Shown here: piece after piece, positions 1 through 6,174 of the stretch
Position numbering within the stretch: position 1 is the stretch's first letter
Layout of the letters: the number at the start of each line of letters is the position of its first letter
NCBI GenBank assembly: GCA_947460065.1
Contig: CANHGF010000165.1
Span: 1-6,174 of the forward strand
Source: Comamonadaceae bacterium
GTDB lineage: Bacteria > Pseudomonadota > Gammaproteobacteria > Burkholderiales > Burkholderiaceae_C
Direction of reading: 5' to 3'
Length of the DNA: 6,174 nucleotides
Made by a program: the position numbers and the translations under genes
The notes under the pieces: model-generated
Databases searched by the model: none
Seen by the model: only the letters and a program-made list of their open reading frames with translations
Told to the model about the DNA's origin: nothing

Positions 1-1521
1 ATTTTTGACACCACCTTGCGCGATGGCGAGCAGTCGCCTGGCGCATCCATGACGCGCGACGAGAAGCTGCGCATCGCGCGTCAGCTCGAGCGACTGAAGG
101 TCGATGTGATCGAGGCTGGTTTTGCGGCCAGTTCCAACGGCGACTTCGAGGCAGTGCAGTCCATTGCCCAGGCGATCAAGGACTCCACCGTGTGCTCACT
201 CTCGCGCGCCAATGACCGGGACATCTCCCGCGCAGCCGAGGCGCTGCGAGGCGCCAACCGGGCACGCATTCACACTTTTATTGCTACTTCTCCGCTGCAC
301 ATGGAGAAGAAGCTGCGCATGACGCCCGATGAGGTGTTTGAGCAGTCCAAGCTGTCGGTACGTTTTGCGCGCAATTTGATCGATGACATTGAGTTCAGCG
401 CTGAAGACGGCTACCGCAGCGAGCCCGATTTTCTGTGCCGTGTCATTGAAGCGGTGATCAAGGAAGGCGCCACCACCATCAATGTACCTGACACCGTAGG
501 CTACGCGGTGCCTGAGCTGTATGGCGAGTTCATTCGCAGCCTGCGCGAGCGGGTTCCCAATTCTGACAAGGCGATCTGGTCGGTACATTGCCACAATGAT
601 CTGGGCATGGCGGTGGCCAATTCCCTGGCAGGCGTCAAGATCGGCGGAGCGCGTCAGGTGGAGTGCACCATCAATGGCTTGGGCGAGCGCGCAGGCAACT
701 GTTCGCTGGAAGAAATCGTCATGGCGGTCAAGACGCGCCGCGACTATTTTGGGCTTGAGGTGGGCATAGACGCCCGGCAAATCCTCGCGGCCAGCCGCAT
801 GGTCAGCCAGACCACCGGCTTTGTGGTGCAACCCAATAAGGCGGTGGTCGGCGCCAACGCCTTTGCCCACGCGTCCGGTATTCACCAGGACGGCGTGCTC
901 AAGGCGCGCGATACCTACGAGATCATGCGCGCTGAGGATGTGGGCTGGAGTGCCAACAAAATCGTCTTGGGCAAGCTCAGCGGCCGCAATGCCTTCAAGC
1001 AGCGTCTGCAAGACCTGGGCGTGGCGCTGGACAGTGAAACCGAAGTCAACAGCGCCTTCGCCCGTTTCAAGGAACTGGCCGACCGCAAGAGTGAGATTTT
1101 TGACGAAGACATCCTGGCGCTGGTCAGCCAAGAGAGCGTGGCCGGTGAAAATGAGCAGTACGGCTTCGTTTCGCTGTCGCAGCGCAGCGAGACCGGTGAG
1201 ACGCCTCAGGCGGCCATCGTTTTTACCGTCGCCGGTAAAGAGGTGCGCAGCCAAGCCCACGGTAACGGGCCGGTAGACGCTTCGCTCAAAGCCATTGAAG
1301 CGCAGGTTCAAAGTGGCGCCGAAATGGTGCTCTATTCGGTCAACGCCATCAGCGGATCGACCGAGAGCCAGGGCGAGGTGACTGTGCGTCTGCAAAACAG
1401 CGGCCGCGTGGTCAACGGGGTCGGTTCTGACCCCGATATCGTGGTGGCATCGGCCAAGGCCTACCTGAGCGCGCTCAACAAGCTCCAGAGCAAGGCTGAC
1501 CGGGTGGCGGCCCAGGGCTGA
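1..1521 (+). CDS. leuA: 2-isopropylmalate synthase (5' partial)
   Basis: LeuA condenses acetyl-CoA with 2-oxoisovalerate (2-ketoisovalerate) to give 2-isopropylmalate, the first committed step of leucine synthesis, in the cytoplasm. The frame is open from base 1 ([10 protein letters not shown]), so the TTG at 16 is an internal Leu codon and not the start. About six residues are missing, assuming the usual length of about 512; 506 are visible. Seen motifs, numbered from the first visible residue: DTTLRDGEQ at 3-11 (metal-binding Asp3, catalytic Arg7), HCHND at 196-200 (metal-binding His196 and His198), NGLGERAGN at 225-233 and GIHQDG at 293-298. These define the HMGL-like TIM barrel and linker. 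The part from about residue 365 onward matches the C-terminal LeuA dimer domain, which gives leucine feedback inhibition in this family. The gene is intact to its TGA stop and is followed by a hairpin terminator. Family assignment is very secure; homocitrate synthase or citramalate synthase is less likely given the full-length match to LeuA form. Confidence 0.97.
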   Translation: MFDTTLRDGEQSPGASMTRDEKLRIARQLERLKVDVIEAGFAASSNGDFEAVQSIAQAIKDSTVCSLSRANDRDISRAAEALRGANRARIHTFIATSPLHMEKKLRMTPDEVFEQSKLSVRFARNLIDDIEFSAEDGYRSEPDFLCRVIEAVIKEGATTINVPDTVGYAVPELYGEFIRSLRERVPNSDKAIWSVHCHNDLGMAVANSLAGVKIGGARQVECTINGLGERAGNCSLEEIVMAVKTRRDYFGLEVGIDARQILAASRMVSQTTGFVVQPNKAVVGANAFAHASGIHQDGVLKARDTYEIMRAEDVGWSANKIVLGKLSGRNAFKQRLQDLGVALDSETEVNSAFARFKELADRKSEIFDEDILALVSQESVAGENEQYGFVSLSQRSETGETPQAAIVFTVAGKEVRSQAHGNGPVDASLKAIEAQVQSGAEMVLYSVNAISGSTESQGEVTVRLQNSGRVVNGVGSDPDIVVASAKAYLSALNKLQSKADRVAAQG

Positions 1522-1552
1522 GTGACTGCGGCTGGGGTCGCGATCGGGTTTA

Positions 1553-1579
1553 AAAACAGGGGCTTGAGGCCCCTGTTTT
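1553..1579 (+). terminator. Rho-independent terminator after leuA
   Basis: A perfect 11-bp inverted repeat (AAAACAGGGGC at 1553-1563 and its complement at 1569-1579) encloses a 5-base loop, TTGAG. The right arm ends in TTTT followed by CGTTT. It begins 31 bases after the leuA stop, as expected for an intrinsic terminator. The left arm is preceded by TTTA, so the minus-strand transcript would also have a G/C hairpin followed by a U run. The structure may therefore work in both directions, although no minus-strand gene is seen to end here. Confidence 0.9.
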
Positions 1580-1640
1580 CGTTTGTGCCGAGCCTGGGCC
1601 GTAGCAGGTGCTGTGAGCCATGTCGCGCTTTAGAAACATG

Positions 1641-1662
1641 ACGCAAGTTTTTGATATTGCGT
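1641..1662. repeat. Inverted repeat ACGCAA-N10-TTGCGT upstream of pbpG
   Basis: Two exact 6-base complementary arms at 1641-1646 and 1657-1662 are separated by ten A/T-rich bases. The arm centres are 16 bases apart, more than one helical turn. The right arm coincides with the best-placed -35 candidate for pbpG. It could be a protein-binding dyad, but a 6-bp match of this kind can arise by chance and I cannot name a factor. Confidence 0.3.
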
Positions 1663-1685
1663 AACTTTTTTACCTTGGGTAAACT
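1657..1685 (+). promoter_or_regulatory. Candidate sigma-70 promoter for pbpG
   Basis: TTGCGT at 1657-1662 (three of six bases match the -35 consensus) and TAAACT at 1680-1685 (four of six match the -10 consensus) are separated by 17 bases. Transcription would start near 1692, giving a leader of about 32 bases. The hexamers are weak, but the tract is much richer in A/T than the flanking genes and lies after a strong terminator, so some promoter for pbpG must be close by. The exact placement is a guess. Confidence 0.3.
1669..1683. repeat. Dyad TTTACC-TTG-GGTAAA in the pbpG promoter region
   Basis: A perfect inverted repeat with 6-base arms and a 3-base centre lies 41-55 bases upstream of the pbpG start codon, overlapping the spacer and -10 hexamer of the candidate promoter. 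Its size and symmetry suit a small dimeric regulator. It is too short to be a convincing terminator or attenuator. No family is assigned. Confidence 0.35.
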
Positions 1686-1723
1686 CAGCTGATCTTTTTT
1701 TACAGCCGAAAGCGCTTCGCTTC

Positions 1724-2794
1724 ATGACTGCATCCCTCAGTTTTGGCCTGCTGCCACGGTGGCTTGGTGTGACTTGTCTCCTGGCCCTGTCGCTGGCGGC
1801 CGCGCCGGTACTGGCACAAAAATCGGACAAGCCGTCAGCCCAGGCCAAGCAAGGCAAGGATCAGAAAAAGCGCAAGGCGCTCAAGTCGGGGGGCAGCCCG
1901 GCCAAGGCGGCGGTGGTGCGCTCTTCCGGTGTCAAAGCCTCCGGATTGCAGCCCTCAACCCAGCCGATGCGGCCGTCCTTCGGGCAGATGGCGGGCCTGC
2001 ATGCGGTCAGTGACCCTTTGGCCCTGCGCTCCAGCGTGGCGCTGGTGATCGACCAGGACACCCGGGAGGTGCTCTTTAGCAAGAACGACCTGGCGGTGTT
2101 GCCGATCGCTTCGCTGACCAAGCTGATGACGGGCATGGTGGTCAGCGAAGCGAAGCTGGCCATGGACGAGCCGATCACCATCACGCAGGACGATGTGGAT
2201 ACCGAAAAAGGCAGCACCTCGCGACTGCGGGTAGGCACCACCCTGAGCCGGGGCGAACTGCTGCACCTGGCTTTGATGTCCAGCGAAAACCGTGCAGCCC
2301 ACGCCCTGGGCCGAACCTTCCCTGGCGGCCTGCCTGCTTTCGTGGCGGTGATGAACGCCAAGGCCCAGATGCTGGGCATGAAGGACACCCGCTACGTCGA
2401 GCCCACGGGCTTGTCCAGCCGCAATCAGGCCAGCGCTCAGGATCTGGCTTTGCTGGTCAGTGCGGCTTCGGCCGACCCGCTCCTGCGCGAGCTGTCGACT
2501 TCATCGGGTCACCAGGTGGTGCTCGGGCGACAGACTCTGCAGTTCAACAATACCAACCGCCTCGTCAGCAACCCTCAGTGGGACATTGGTCTGCAAAAGA
2601 CCGGCTACATCTCTGAGGCCGGCCAATGTCTGGTGATGCAGGCCAAGGTGGCAGGGCGCAAAGTCATCATGGTATTTCTGGATTCGGCAGGTAAATTCAG
2701 CCGTATTGCCGATGCTGAGCGCGTCAAGCGCTGGGTAGAAAAGAGCCCCGTATCACATTCTGGTCAAGCAGGCGCCTTGCCTGCCAAGGGCTGA
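1724..2794 (+). CDS. pbpG: D-alanyl-D-alanine endopeptidase (PBP7-like, peptidase S11)
   Basis: This is a secreted low-molecular-weight penicillin-binding protein that cuts peptidoglycan peptides (DD-endopeptidase, possibly also carboxypeptidase) in the periplasm. A signal peptide with a hydrophobic core at about residues 14-28 and a likely cleavage after VLA at 29-31 is visible. Residues 32-80 form a Lys/Ser/Ala-rich basic linker of low complexity. The catalytic domain then shows all three motifs in order: S130-L-T-K133 (nucleophile and general base), S187-E-N189 and K292-T-G294. At 356 residues it is longer than E. coli PBP7 because of the linker. The ATG at 1724 is chosen because it places the signal peptide at the N-terminus; the ribosome-binding site is poor (GAAAG at 1708-1712). 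No long C-terminal amphipathic anchor like that of PBP5 is evident. It is transcribed alone after the leuA terminator and converges on the IclR gene. The split between endopeptidase and carboxypeptidase activity rests on overall resemblance; the family itself is certain. Confidence 0.9.
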   Translation: MTASLSFGLLPRWLGVTCLLALSLAAAPVLAQKSDKPSAQAKQGKDQKKRKALKSGGSPAKAAVVRSSGVKASGLQPSTQPMRPSFGQMAGLHAVSDPLALRSSVALVIDQDTREVLFSKNDLAVLPIASLTKLMTGMVVSEAKLAMDEPITITQDDVDTEKGSTSRLRVGTTLSRGELLHLALMSSENRAAHALGRTFPGGLPAFVAVMNAKAQMLGMKDTRYVEPTGLSSRNQASAQDLALLVSAASADPLLRELSTSSGHQVVLGRQTLQFNNTNRLVSNPQWDIGLQKTGYISEAGQCLVMQAKVAGRKVIMVFLDSAGKFSRIADAERVKRWVEKSPVSHSGQAGALPAKG

Positions 2795-2797
2795 GGT

Positions 2798-3592
2798 TTA
2801 GCGCCCCGCCTGCGAAGAGCTATGGCCTAGTGCAGCTGAAATCTCGCGGGCCGTCAACTGCAGCTTGGGCAGCCAGGCATCGTCGAGCCGGTCTGCAGGC
2901 GCCGAGATTGACAGGCCTGCCACCAAGCGGTTTTGATCGTCGTAAATGCCGGCGGCCATGCAGCGCACACCCATTTCAAGCTCTTCGTTATCGCGCGCCA
3001 CTCCGTATTGACGCGCTTTGGATAACTCGCGTTCAAGGGTAGGCAGCTGGGTCAGGCTGTTATGGGTATGGCCGGGCAGACCGGTGCGGGTGGCATAGGC
3101 CCTGACCCGCACGGCATCGTCGGCCGCCAGGAATAATTTACCGGTTGAGGTCAGGTGTAGCGGGGCGCGGCCGCCAATCGCGCGTACCACCTGCATGCCC
3201 GAGCGCTCGCTGTAGGCGCGCTCGATGTAGATGATTTCGTCGCCCTGGCGCACACTGAGGTTGACGGGCTGCTGAATCAACTTGTGCAGCTCACGCATGG
3301 GTATCAAGGCCGCGTCGCGCACGCTCAAACGGGCCTTGACCAAATTGCCCAATTCCAGCAGCCGCATGCCCAGCCGATAACTGCCCGCCTGGGGCCGGTC
3401 GACGAAGCGCCCGCAGGCCAGGTCATTGAGGATGCGATGCGCGGTAGAAGGGTGTAGACCGGACTTCTCGCTGATCTCCTTGAGCGACACCGGCTCCTCA
3501 CGGCTGGCCAGGATTTCCAGCAGGCTGAACATGCGCCCGAGCACTTGCACAGTAGGCTCGGCCGGCAGCGGGTTGTCGTCGCTTTTTTTCAT
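2798..3592 (-). CDS. IclR-family transcriptional regulator
   Basis: A 264-residue DNA-binding regulator of usual IclR length. Residues 15-78 form the winged helix-turn-helix, with the recognition helix around HPSTAHRILNDL (47-58) and the wing near SYRLG (71-75). Residues 92-258 form the effector-binding domain, with LTSTGKLFLA (147-156), the E203..E206..GVRCMAAG segment (to 215) and LSISAPADR (227-235), all typical of the family. Members bind small aromatic or carboxylic metabolites and act as repressors or activators of catabolic genes; the ligand here cannot be read from sequence. The ATG at 3590-3592 gives a complete domain but has no Shine-Dalgarno sequence, in line with a very short leader (see the promoter entry). 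The stop codon lies 3 bases from the pbpG stop on the opposite strand. Neighbours do not reveal its target. The Bug-type binding protein further upstream is a possible target, but aat and bpt lie between, so this is speculation. Confidence 0.93.
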   Translation of the reverse strand: MKKSDDNPLPAEPTVQVLGRMFSLLEILASREEPVSLKEISEKSGLHPSTAHRILNDLACGRFVDRPQAGSYRLGMRLLELGNLVKARLSVRDAALIPMRELHKLIQQPVNLSVRQGDEIIYIERAYSERSGMQVVRAIGGRAPLHLTSTGKLFLAADDAVRVRAYATRTGLPGHTHNSLTQLPTLERELSKARQYGVARDNEELEMGVRCMAAGIYDDQNRLVAGLSISAPADRLDDAWLPKLQLTAREISAALGHSSSQAGR

Positions 3593-3607
3593 GGGTTTGG
3601 AAATTTG

Positions 3608-3631
3608 ATTTTACAAGATGAAAAATTCATC
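3608..3631 (-). promoter_or_regulatory. Candidate promoter and operator of the IclR gene
   Basis: Read on the minus strand, TAAAAT at 3613-3608 matches five of six bases of the -10 consensus. Directly upstream is a perfect 15-bp dyad, GATGAA-AAA-TTCATC at 3617-3631, occupying the -35 to -10 spacer. No good -35 is present. The size and A/T-rich centre resemble known IclR-type operators, and position over its own promoter fits negative autoregulation. Transcription would begin near 3600, leaving about 8 bases before the ATG. The dyad is directly visible; its use as an operator is inferred. Confidence 0.5.
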
Positions 3632-3652
3632 CTGAGGCATCTCCGGCTCAGG
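3621..3652 (-). terminator. Possible weak terminator downstream of bpt
   Basis: On the minus strand CCTGAG (3652-3647) and CTCAGG (3636-3631) form a 6-bp stem with a 10-base loop, followed five bases later by TTTTT (3625-3621). It lies 37 bases beyond the bpt stop. The stem is short and the loop long, so it would be weak at best. It also overlaps the IclR promoter region, so read-through from aat-bpt into the regulator is possible. Confidence 0.3.
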
Positions 3653-3688
3653 GCCACTTCAGGGCCAGCTTGGGGCCGGCCTTTGCGT

Positions 3689-4474
3689 TCAGCCAGGCTG
3701 CTGTACCTGGCTACCGGCCTGCGCATCTCCCGTGAGTCCTGAGTCGCCGACCCAGCGACCGCCTATTAGTTTTTCGTGGGGAGCAAACCGTGTCTTGTAG
3801 CTCATCTTGTCGCTTGCCTCGATCCAGTAGCCCAGGTAAACATAGGCCAGCTTCAGACGCCGGGCCTGCTCGATCTGCCAGAGGATGCCGAAGTTACCGA
3901 AGCTGGCCTTCTCGTCCGGGTCGTAGAAGGTGTAGACCGCCGATATGCCGTCCTCGAGGACGTCGAGAATAGCAACCATGCGCAGCGCGCCCGGCTGCGC
4001 GCCGGTGGCGGGCTCACGAAATTCCACCAGTCGCGAATTGACCCGGCTTTGCAAGAGGAACTGGGTGTATTGGTCGATGCTGTCGTTGTCCATGCCGCCA
4101 CCGGCGTGGCGACTATTTTGGTAGCGCAGATACAGCTGGTAGTGCTCGGGCATGAAACACAGCCGCAGCGCCCGCCATTGCAGGCTCTGGTGCTGCTTCC
4201 AGGCGCGGCGCTGGCTGCGGTCGGCTTGGAACTGCTCGACCGGCACCCGCAGCGGCACGCAGGCCTGGCAGTCATGGCAGTGGGGCCGGTAGGTGAACAT
4301 GCCGCTGCGGCGAAAGCCCCTGGCAACCAGCTCGGAATAAGCTTGGTTGTGGATGAGATGGCTGGGGGTGGCGACCTGCGAGCGGGCCACTCGTCCCGGC
4401 AGGTAGCTGCAGGGATAAGGAGCGGTGGCGTAGAACTGCAGGGTCTGCAGTGGCAGCTCTTTGAGATGCGTCAA
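3689..4474 (-). CDS. bpt: Aspartate/glutamate leucyltransferase (bacterial ATE homologue)
   Basis: Transfers leucine from Leu-tRNA to proteins with N-terminal Asp or Glu, making N-degrons recognised by ClpS and degraded by ClpAP; older annotations call it arginyl-tRNA-protein transferase (ate). The cytoplasmic 261-residue product is of normal length. The N-terminal ATE domain shows C22-S-Y-L and the cysteine cluster CHDCQAC (Cys66, Cys69, Cys72) in the [14 protein letters not shown] context. The C-terminal GNAT-like half has [16 protein letters not shown] (171-186), [14 protein letters not shown] (191-204) and YLGYWI..S.KM.YK (213-227). The start is the TTG at 4474-4472, because GAGGA lies seven bases upstream and the product then begins Met-Thr-His-Leu-Lys-Glu-Leu-Pro as in relatives. 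The longer open frame to 4666 runs inside aat and has no family similarity. It follows aat after ten bases and is almost surely cotranscribed and translationally coupled. Confidence 0.94.
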   Translation of the reverse strand: MTHLKELPLQTLQFYATAPYPCSYLPGRVARSQVATPSHLIHNQAYSELVARGFRRSGMFTYRPHCHDCQACVPLRVPVEQFQADRSQRRAWKQHQSLQWRALRLCFMPEHYQLYLRYQNSRHAGGGMDNDSIDQYTQFLLQSRVNSRLVEFREPATGAQPGALRMVAILDVLEDGISAVYTFYDPDEKASFGNFGILWQIEQARRLKLAYVYLGYWIEASDKMSYKTRFAPHEKLIGGRWVGDSGLTGDAQAGSQVQQPG

Positions 4475-4481
4475 GGCCGGT

Positions 4482-4487
4482 TCCTCA
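4482..4487 (-). promoter_or_regulatory. Ribosome-binding site of bpt overlapping the aat stop
   Basis: On the minus strand TGAGGA contains both the aat stop codon TGA (4487-4485) and a strong Shine-Dalgarno core, GAGGA (4486-4482), seven bases before the TTG start of bpt. This decides the bpt start and implies that ribosomes finishing aat can re-initiate on bpt. Confidence 0.85.
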
Positions 4488-5285
4488 CAGGATCTCGTTC
4501 CAGTATAAAGGGTCGAATTGCCATTGCGCCGCTGGGCGATCGACGCGCTCAGACACCAGCGCAACAAAAGCCGAGCGGGCGATTTCGGCCGCCCCCAGCG
4601 AGGCCAGGTGAGCAGTGTTTTGCTGGCAGTCGATGGCGTCCAGCCCCTGGCTGCGACACAGCGCAATCAGGCCGCTCAGTGCGATTTTGGAGGCGTCCCG
4701 GCGGTGAGCAAACATCGATTCACCGTAGACCATCTTTCCGATAGACACGCAGTACAGACCGCCCACCAACTGCCCGTCCCACCAGGTCTCGATGCTGTGA
4801 GCCAGTCCGAGCGCATGCAGGCGCTGGTAGGCCTCGATCATCTCCGGCACGATCCAGGTGCCGCCCTGGCCAGCGCGCGGCGTGCCGGCGCAGTGCCGGA
4901 TCACCTGAGCAAAGTCGTGGTCTATGCGCAGCTCGCAGTTCGGTGCTCGCGCAAACTGGCGCAGCGTCTTGCGCAGGGAAGGGTGCAGCTTGAACTGCTC
5001 GGTGCGCAGCAGCATGCGCGGGTCTGGGCTCCACCACAGCACCGGCTGGCCCGGGCTGAACCAGGGAAAAATGCCGCGTCGGTAGGCGTCAACCAGGCGT
5101 TCAGGTGTGAGCGAGGCGCCGGCAGCCAGTAGCCCTGGGGCTGGGGCCCTCGGCCCCCAGGCCTGCTCCAGTGGCGGGAAGGGCTCATGGTCGAGCAGCC
5201 AGGGAACAGGGTGGGGCGTATGGCGCATGGACAGTCGCGGCGGCGGTGGTTTCAGGGGCCCATGGTAACGGTAGCGCGAGGCCAT
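4485..5285 (-). CDS. aat: Leucyl/phenylalanyl-tRNA-protein transferase
   Basis: Transfers Leu or Phe from aminoacyl-tRNA to proteins with N-terminal Lys or Arg, feeding them to ClpS/ClpAP in the cytoplasm. Recognised by [20 protein letters not shown] (71-90), GTWI (142-145), the E148..EAY segment (to 153), HSIE (163-166), [18 protein letters not shown] (175-192), DCQ (219-221) and HLASLGA (226-232), the core motifs of the family in order. The longest frame gives 266 residues from the ATG at 5285. The second Met, at 5228, would give 247, closer to family length, and its beginning ([12 protein letters not shown]) resembles usual family N-termini. Neither start has a clear Shine-Dalgarno sequence, and residues 1-19 contain a Pro run with no family match, so the start at 5228 may be the true one. 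First gene of the aat-bpt pair, downstream of a Bug-type gene on the same strand with a 72- or 129-base gap. Confidence 0.93.
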   Translation of the reverse strand: MASRYRYHGPLKPPPPRLSMRHTPHPVPWLLDHEPFPPLEQAWGPRAPAPGLLAAGASLTPERLVDAYRRGIFPWFSPGQPVLWWSPDPRMLLRTEQFKLHPSLRKTLRQFARAPNCELRIDHDFAQVIRHCAGTPRAGQGGTWIVPEMIEAYQRLHALGLAHSIETWWDGQLVGGLYCVSIGKMVYGESMFAHRRDASKIALSGLIALCRSQGLDAIDCQQNTAHLASLGAAEIARSAFVALVSERVDRPAAQWQFDPLYWNEIL

Positions 5286-5357
5286 GGCTTTGCCCGCAAC
5301 AGGTTTGGCCGGTGCTGGCCACCACCGCAGCCTGCGTGGGGGGGTGGGCTACGGCCT
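5286..5357. other. Short intergenic gap between the Bug gene and aat
   Basis: These 72 bases are very G/C-rich and include a run of seven G (5338-5344 on the plus strand) and small imperfect stems such as CGCAGCCTGCG, but no hairpin followed by a T run. I see no convincing promoter hexamers for aat, so aat may be transcribed from the Bug gene upstream or from a promoter I cannot recognise. Confidence 0.5.
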
Positions 5358-6174
5358 TCAGTTGGGAGCGGCGCCAGAAATTTGCACCAGCTCGCGCCAG
5401 CGCCGAATCTCGCCTTGGAAGAAGGCGCTGAACTCTTGCGGGCTCGAGCCAACCGGATCTAGCCCCAGGTCGAGCAGGCGGCTGCGCACCGCCGGCTCGG
5501 CCAGGGCTGCGGCCATGGCCTTGCTCATCGCCTCGACGATGGGCGCGGGCGTGGCCTTGGGTGCGAACAGCCCGTGCCAGGTACCAATGTCATAGCCGGG
5601 CACTGTCTCTGCGATCGGAGGCACATCGGGCATGGCCGACGAGCGCTTGGTCGAGGTCACGCCCAGCACCCGGATCGAGCCGGCCTTGTGAAAGCTGGCC
5701 AGCTCGACGATGGGGCCGAAGACTGCCTGTACCCGTCCTGCCACCAGGTCTGTGTTGGCCGGAGCGCCACCCGCGTAGGGCACGTGCACCATGCGCGCGC
5801 CTATGGATTTTTCAAACAAGGCGCCTGAGACATGCTGCAGCGAGCCGGCGCCTGCCGAGCCGTAATTGAGCTTGCCTGGATTGGCTTTGGCGTAGTCCAC
5901 AAAATCCTTGACGCTCTTGACCGGCAGCGAAGGGTGCACCGCCAGGATGCTGGCAATGCTGGTGATCTGCGTGACGGGCACGAAGTCTTGCGCGGGGTCG
6001 AAGGGCAGACTCTTGTTCAGGCTGGGGCCCGAGGCCAGTGAGCCTGAGCCGAACAGGAAGGTCTGGCCATCGGGCTTGGCGATGGCCACCGCATTGGCAC
6101 CCACCACGCCGGAGGCTCCGGGGCGGTTGACCACCACCACGTTCTGCCCGAGTTTTTTGCCCAGCTGTTCGGCC
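5358..6174 (-). CDS. Tripartite tricarboxylate transporter substrate-binding protein, Bug/TctC family (5' partial)
   Basis: Periplasmic solute-binding protein of the Bug family, which is greatly expanded in Bordetella, Cupriavidus and Comamonadaceae and typically binds small carboxylates or related compounds. The frame stays open to the window edge (Ala-Glu-Gln-Leu-Gly upstream of a run of four Val codons), so the GTG at 6140 is an internal Val codon. About 271 residues are visible; a typical member has about 320, so roughly 50 residues, including the signal peptide, are outside. Seen family segments, numbered from the first visible residue: NRPGASG (16-22), KPDGQT (33-38), FDPAQDFVPVTQI (58-70), NPGKLNYGSAG (98-108), PYAGGAPANTDLVAGRVQ (132-149) and a C-terminus ending in EIRRWRELVQ. 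The ligand cannot be deduced. No TctA/TctB membrane genes are visible, and Bug genes are often orphaned from them. It is on the same strand as aat but functionally unrelated. Confidence 0.92.
   Translation of the reverse strand, partial: AEQLGKKLGQNVVVVNRPGASGVVGANAVAIAKPDGQTFLFGSGSLASGPSLNKSLPFDPAQDFVPVTQITSIASILAVHPSLPVKSVKDFVDYAKANPGKLNYGSAGAGSLQHVSGALFEKSIGARMVHVPYAGGAPANTDLVAGRVQAVFGPIVELASFHKAGSIRVLGVTSTKRSSAMPDVPPIAETVPGYDIGTWHGLFAPKATPAPIVEAMSKAMAAALAEPAVRSRLLDLGLDPVGSSPQEFSAFFQGEIRRWRELVQISGAAPN

Noticed and set aside
196..1395. 399-codon open frame on the minus strand across leuA
   Set aside because: It lies wholly antisense to a certain leuA and has no recognisable domain; long antisense frames are common in high-GC genes with strong third-position bias.
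2768..2784. GCAGG-N7-CCTGC hairpin as pbpG terminator
   Set aside because: Only five base pairs, inside the pbpG coding sequence, and not followed by a T run in either direction.
3649..3671. Near-duplicate CAGGGCCACTT / CAGGGCCAGCTT
   Set aside because: Two short imperfect copies in G/C-rich spacer DNA; too little to call a repeat element, with no third copy noticed.
4475..4666. 64-codon N-terminal extension of the bpt frame
   Set aside because: It overlaps the aat coding end, has no similarity to the family, and a strong ribosome-binding site sits directly before the TTG at 4474.
3776..4744. 322-codon plus-strand frame opposite bpt and aat
   Set aside because: It spans the antisense of two well-recognised genes and their junction and shows no family motif; a GC-bias shadow.
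5338..5348. Seven-G run as a phase-variation tract or a sequencing frameshift
   Set aside because: It lies between genes; the Bug protein ends normally before it and aat starts after it, so a length change would not alter either product.
1..6174. Possible undescribed system, defence island, mobile element, CRISPR or RNA gene
   Set aside because: Every gene belongs to a well-known family with expected length and motifs, no transposase, integrase, repeat array or tRNA-like fold was seen, and the intergenic gaps are short.

Overview
This is a 6.2-kb stretch of high-GC chromosome that looks like a beta-proteobacterium of the order Burkholderiales, probably Comamonadaceae or a relative. The basis is the sequence style of the proteins (a LeuA inferred to be about 512 residues, a Bug-type periplasmic binding protein, an aat-bpt pair, a PBP7-like peptidase with a Lys-rich linker) and the G/C-ending codons. 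No database search was possible, so the placement is by recognition only.

Layout. Positions 1-1521 (+) hold leuA, 2-isopropylmalate synthase, lacking only about its first six codons. It is followed by a clean hairpin terminator at 1553-1579. An A/T-rich intergenic stretch (about 1630-1723) carries two small inverted repeats and a weak candidate promoter for the next gene. That gene, 1724-2794 (+), is pbpG-like: a secreted D-Ala-D-Ala endopeptidase/carboxypeptidase of family S11. It converges on an IclR-family regulator at 2798-3592 (-), with only 3 bases between the two stop codons. The 96 bases upstream of the regulator contain a perfect 15-bp dyad beside a good -10 box, which suggests autoregulation and a very short mRNA leader. 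Next on the minus strand, in transcription order, are aat (start 5285 or 5228, stop 4485) and bpt/ate (TTG start 4474, stop 3689). These are ten bases apart, and the aat stop overlaps the bpt ribosome-binding site. The window ends inside a tripartite-tricarboxylate-type (Bug/TctC) substrate-binding protein at 5358-6174 (-), whose N-terminus lies outside.

How the genes work together. Aat and Bpt are the two bacterial aminoacyl-tRNA-protein transferases. They attach Leu/Phe (Aat) or Leu (Bpt) to protein N-termini, creating N-degrons read by ClpS and degraded by ClpAP, so their tight coupling makes functional sense. LeuA (leucine synthesis), the PBP (peptidoglycan remodelling), the IclR regulator and the Bug protein (solute binding) have no evident shared pathway. 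I see no mobile element, RNA gene, CRISPR or prophage signal, and nothing that supports a new biological system. The most useful second-look items are the regulatory dyads, the TTG start of bpt and the ambiguous aat start.
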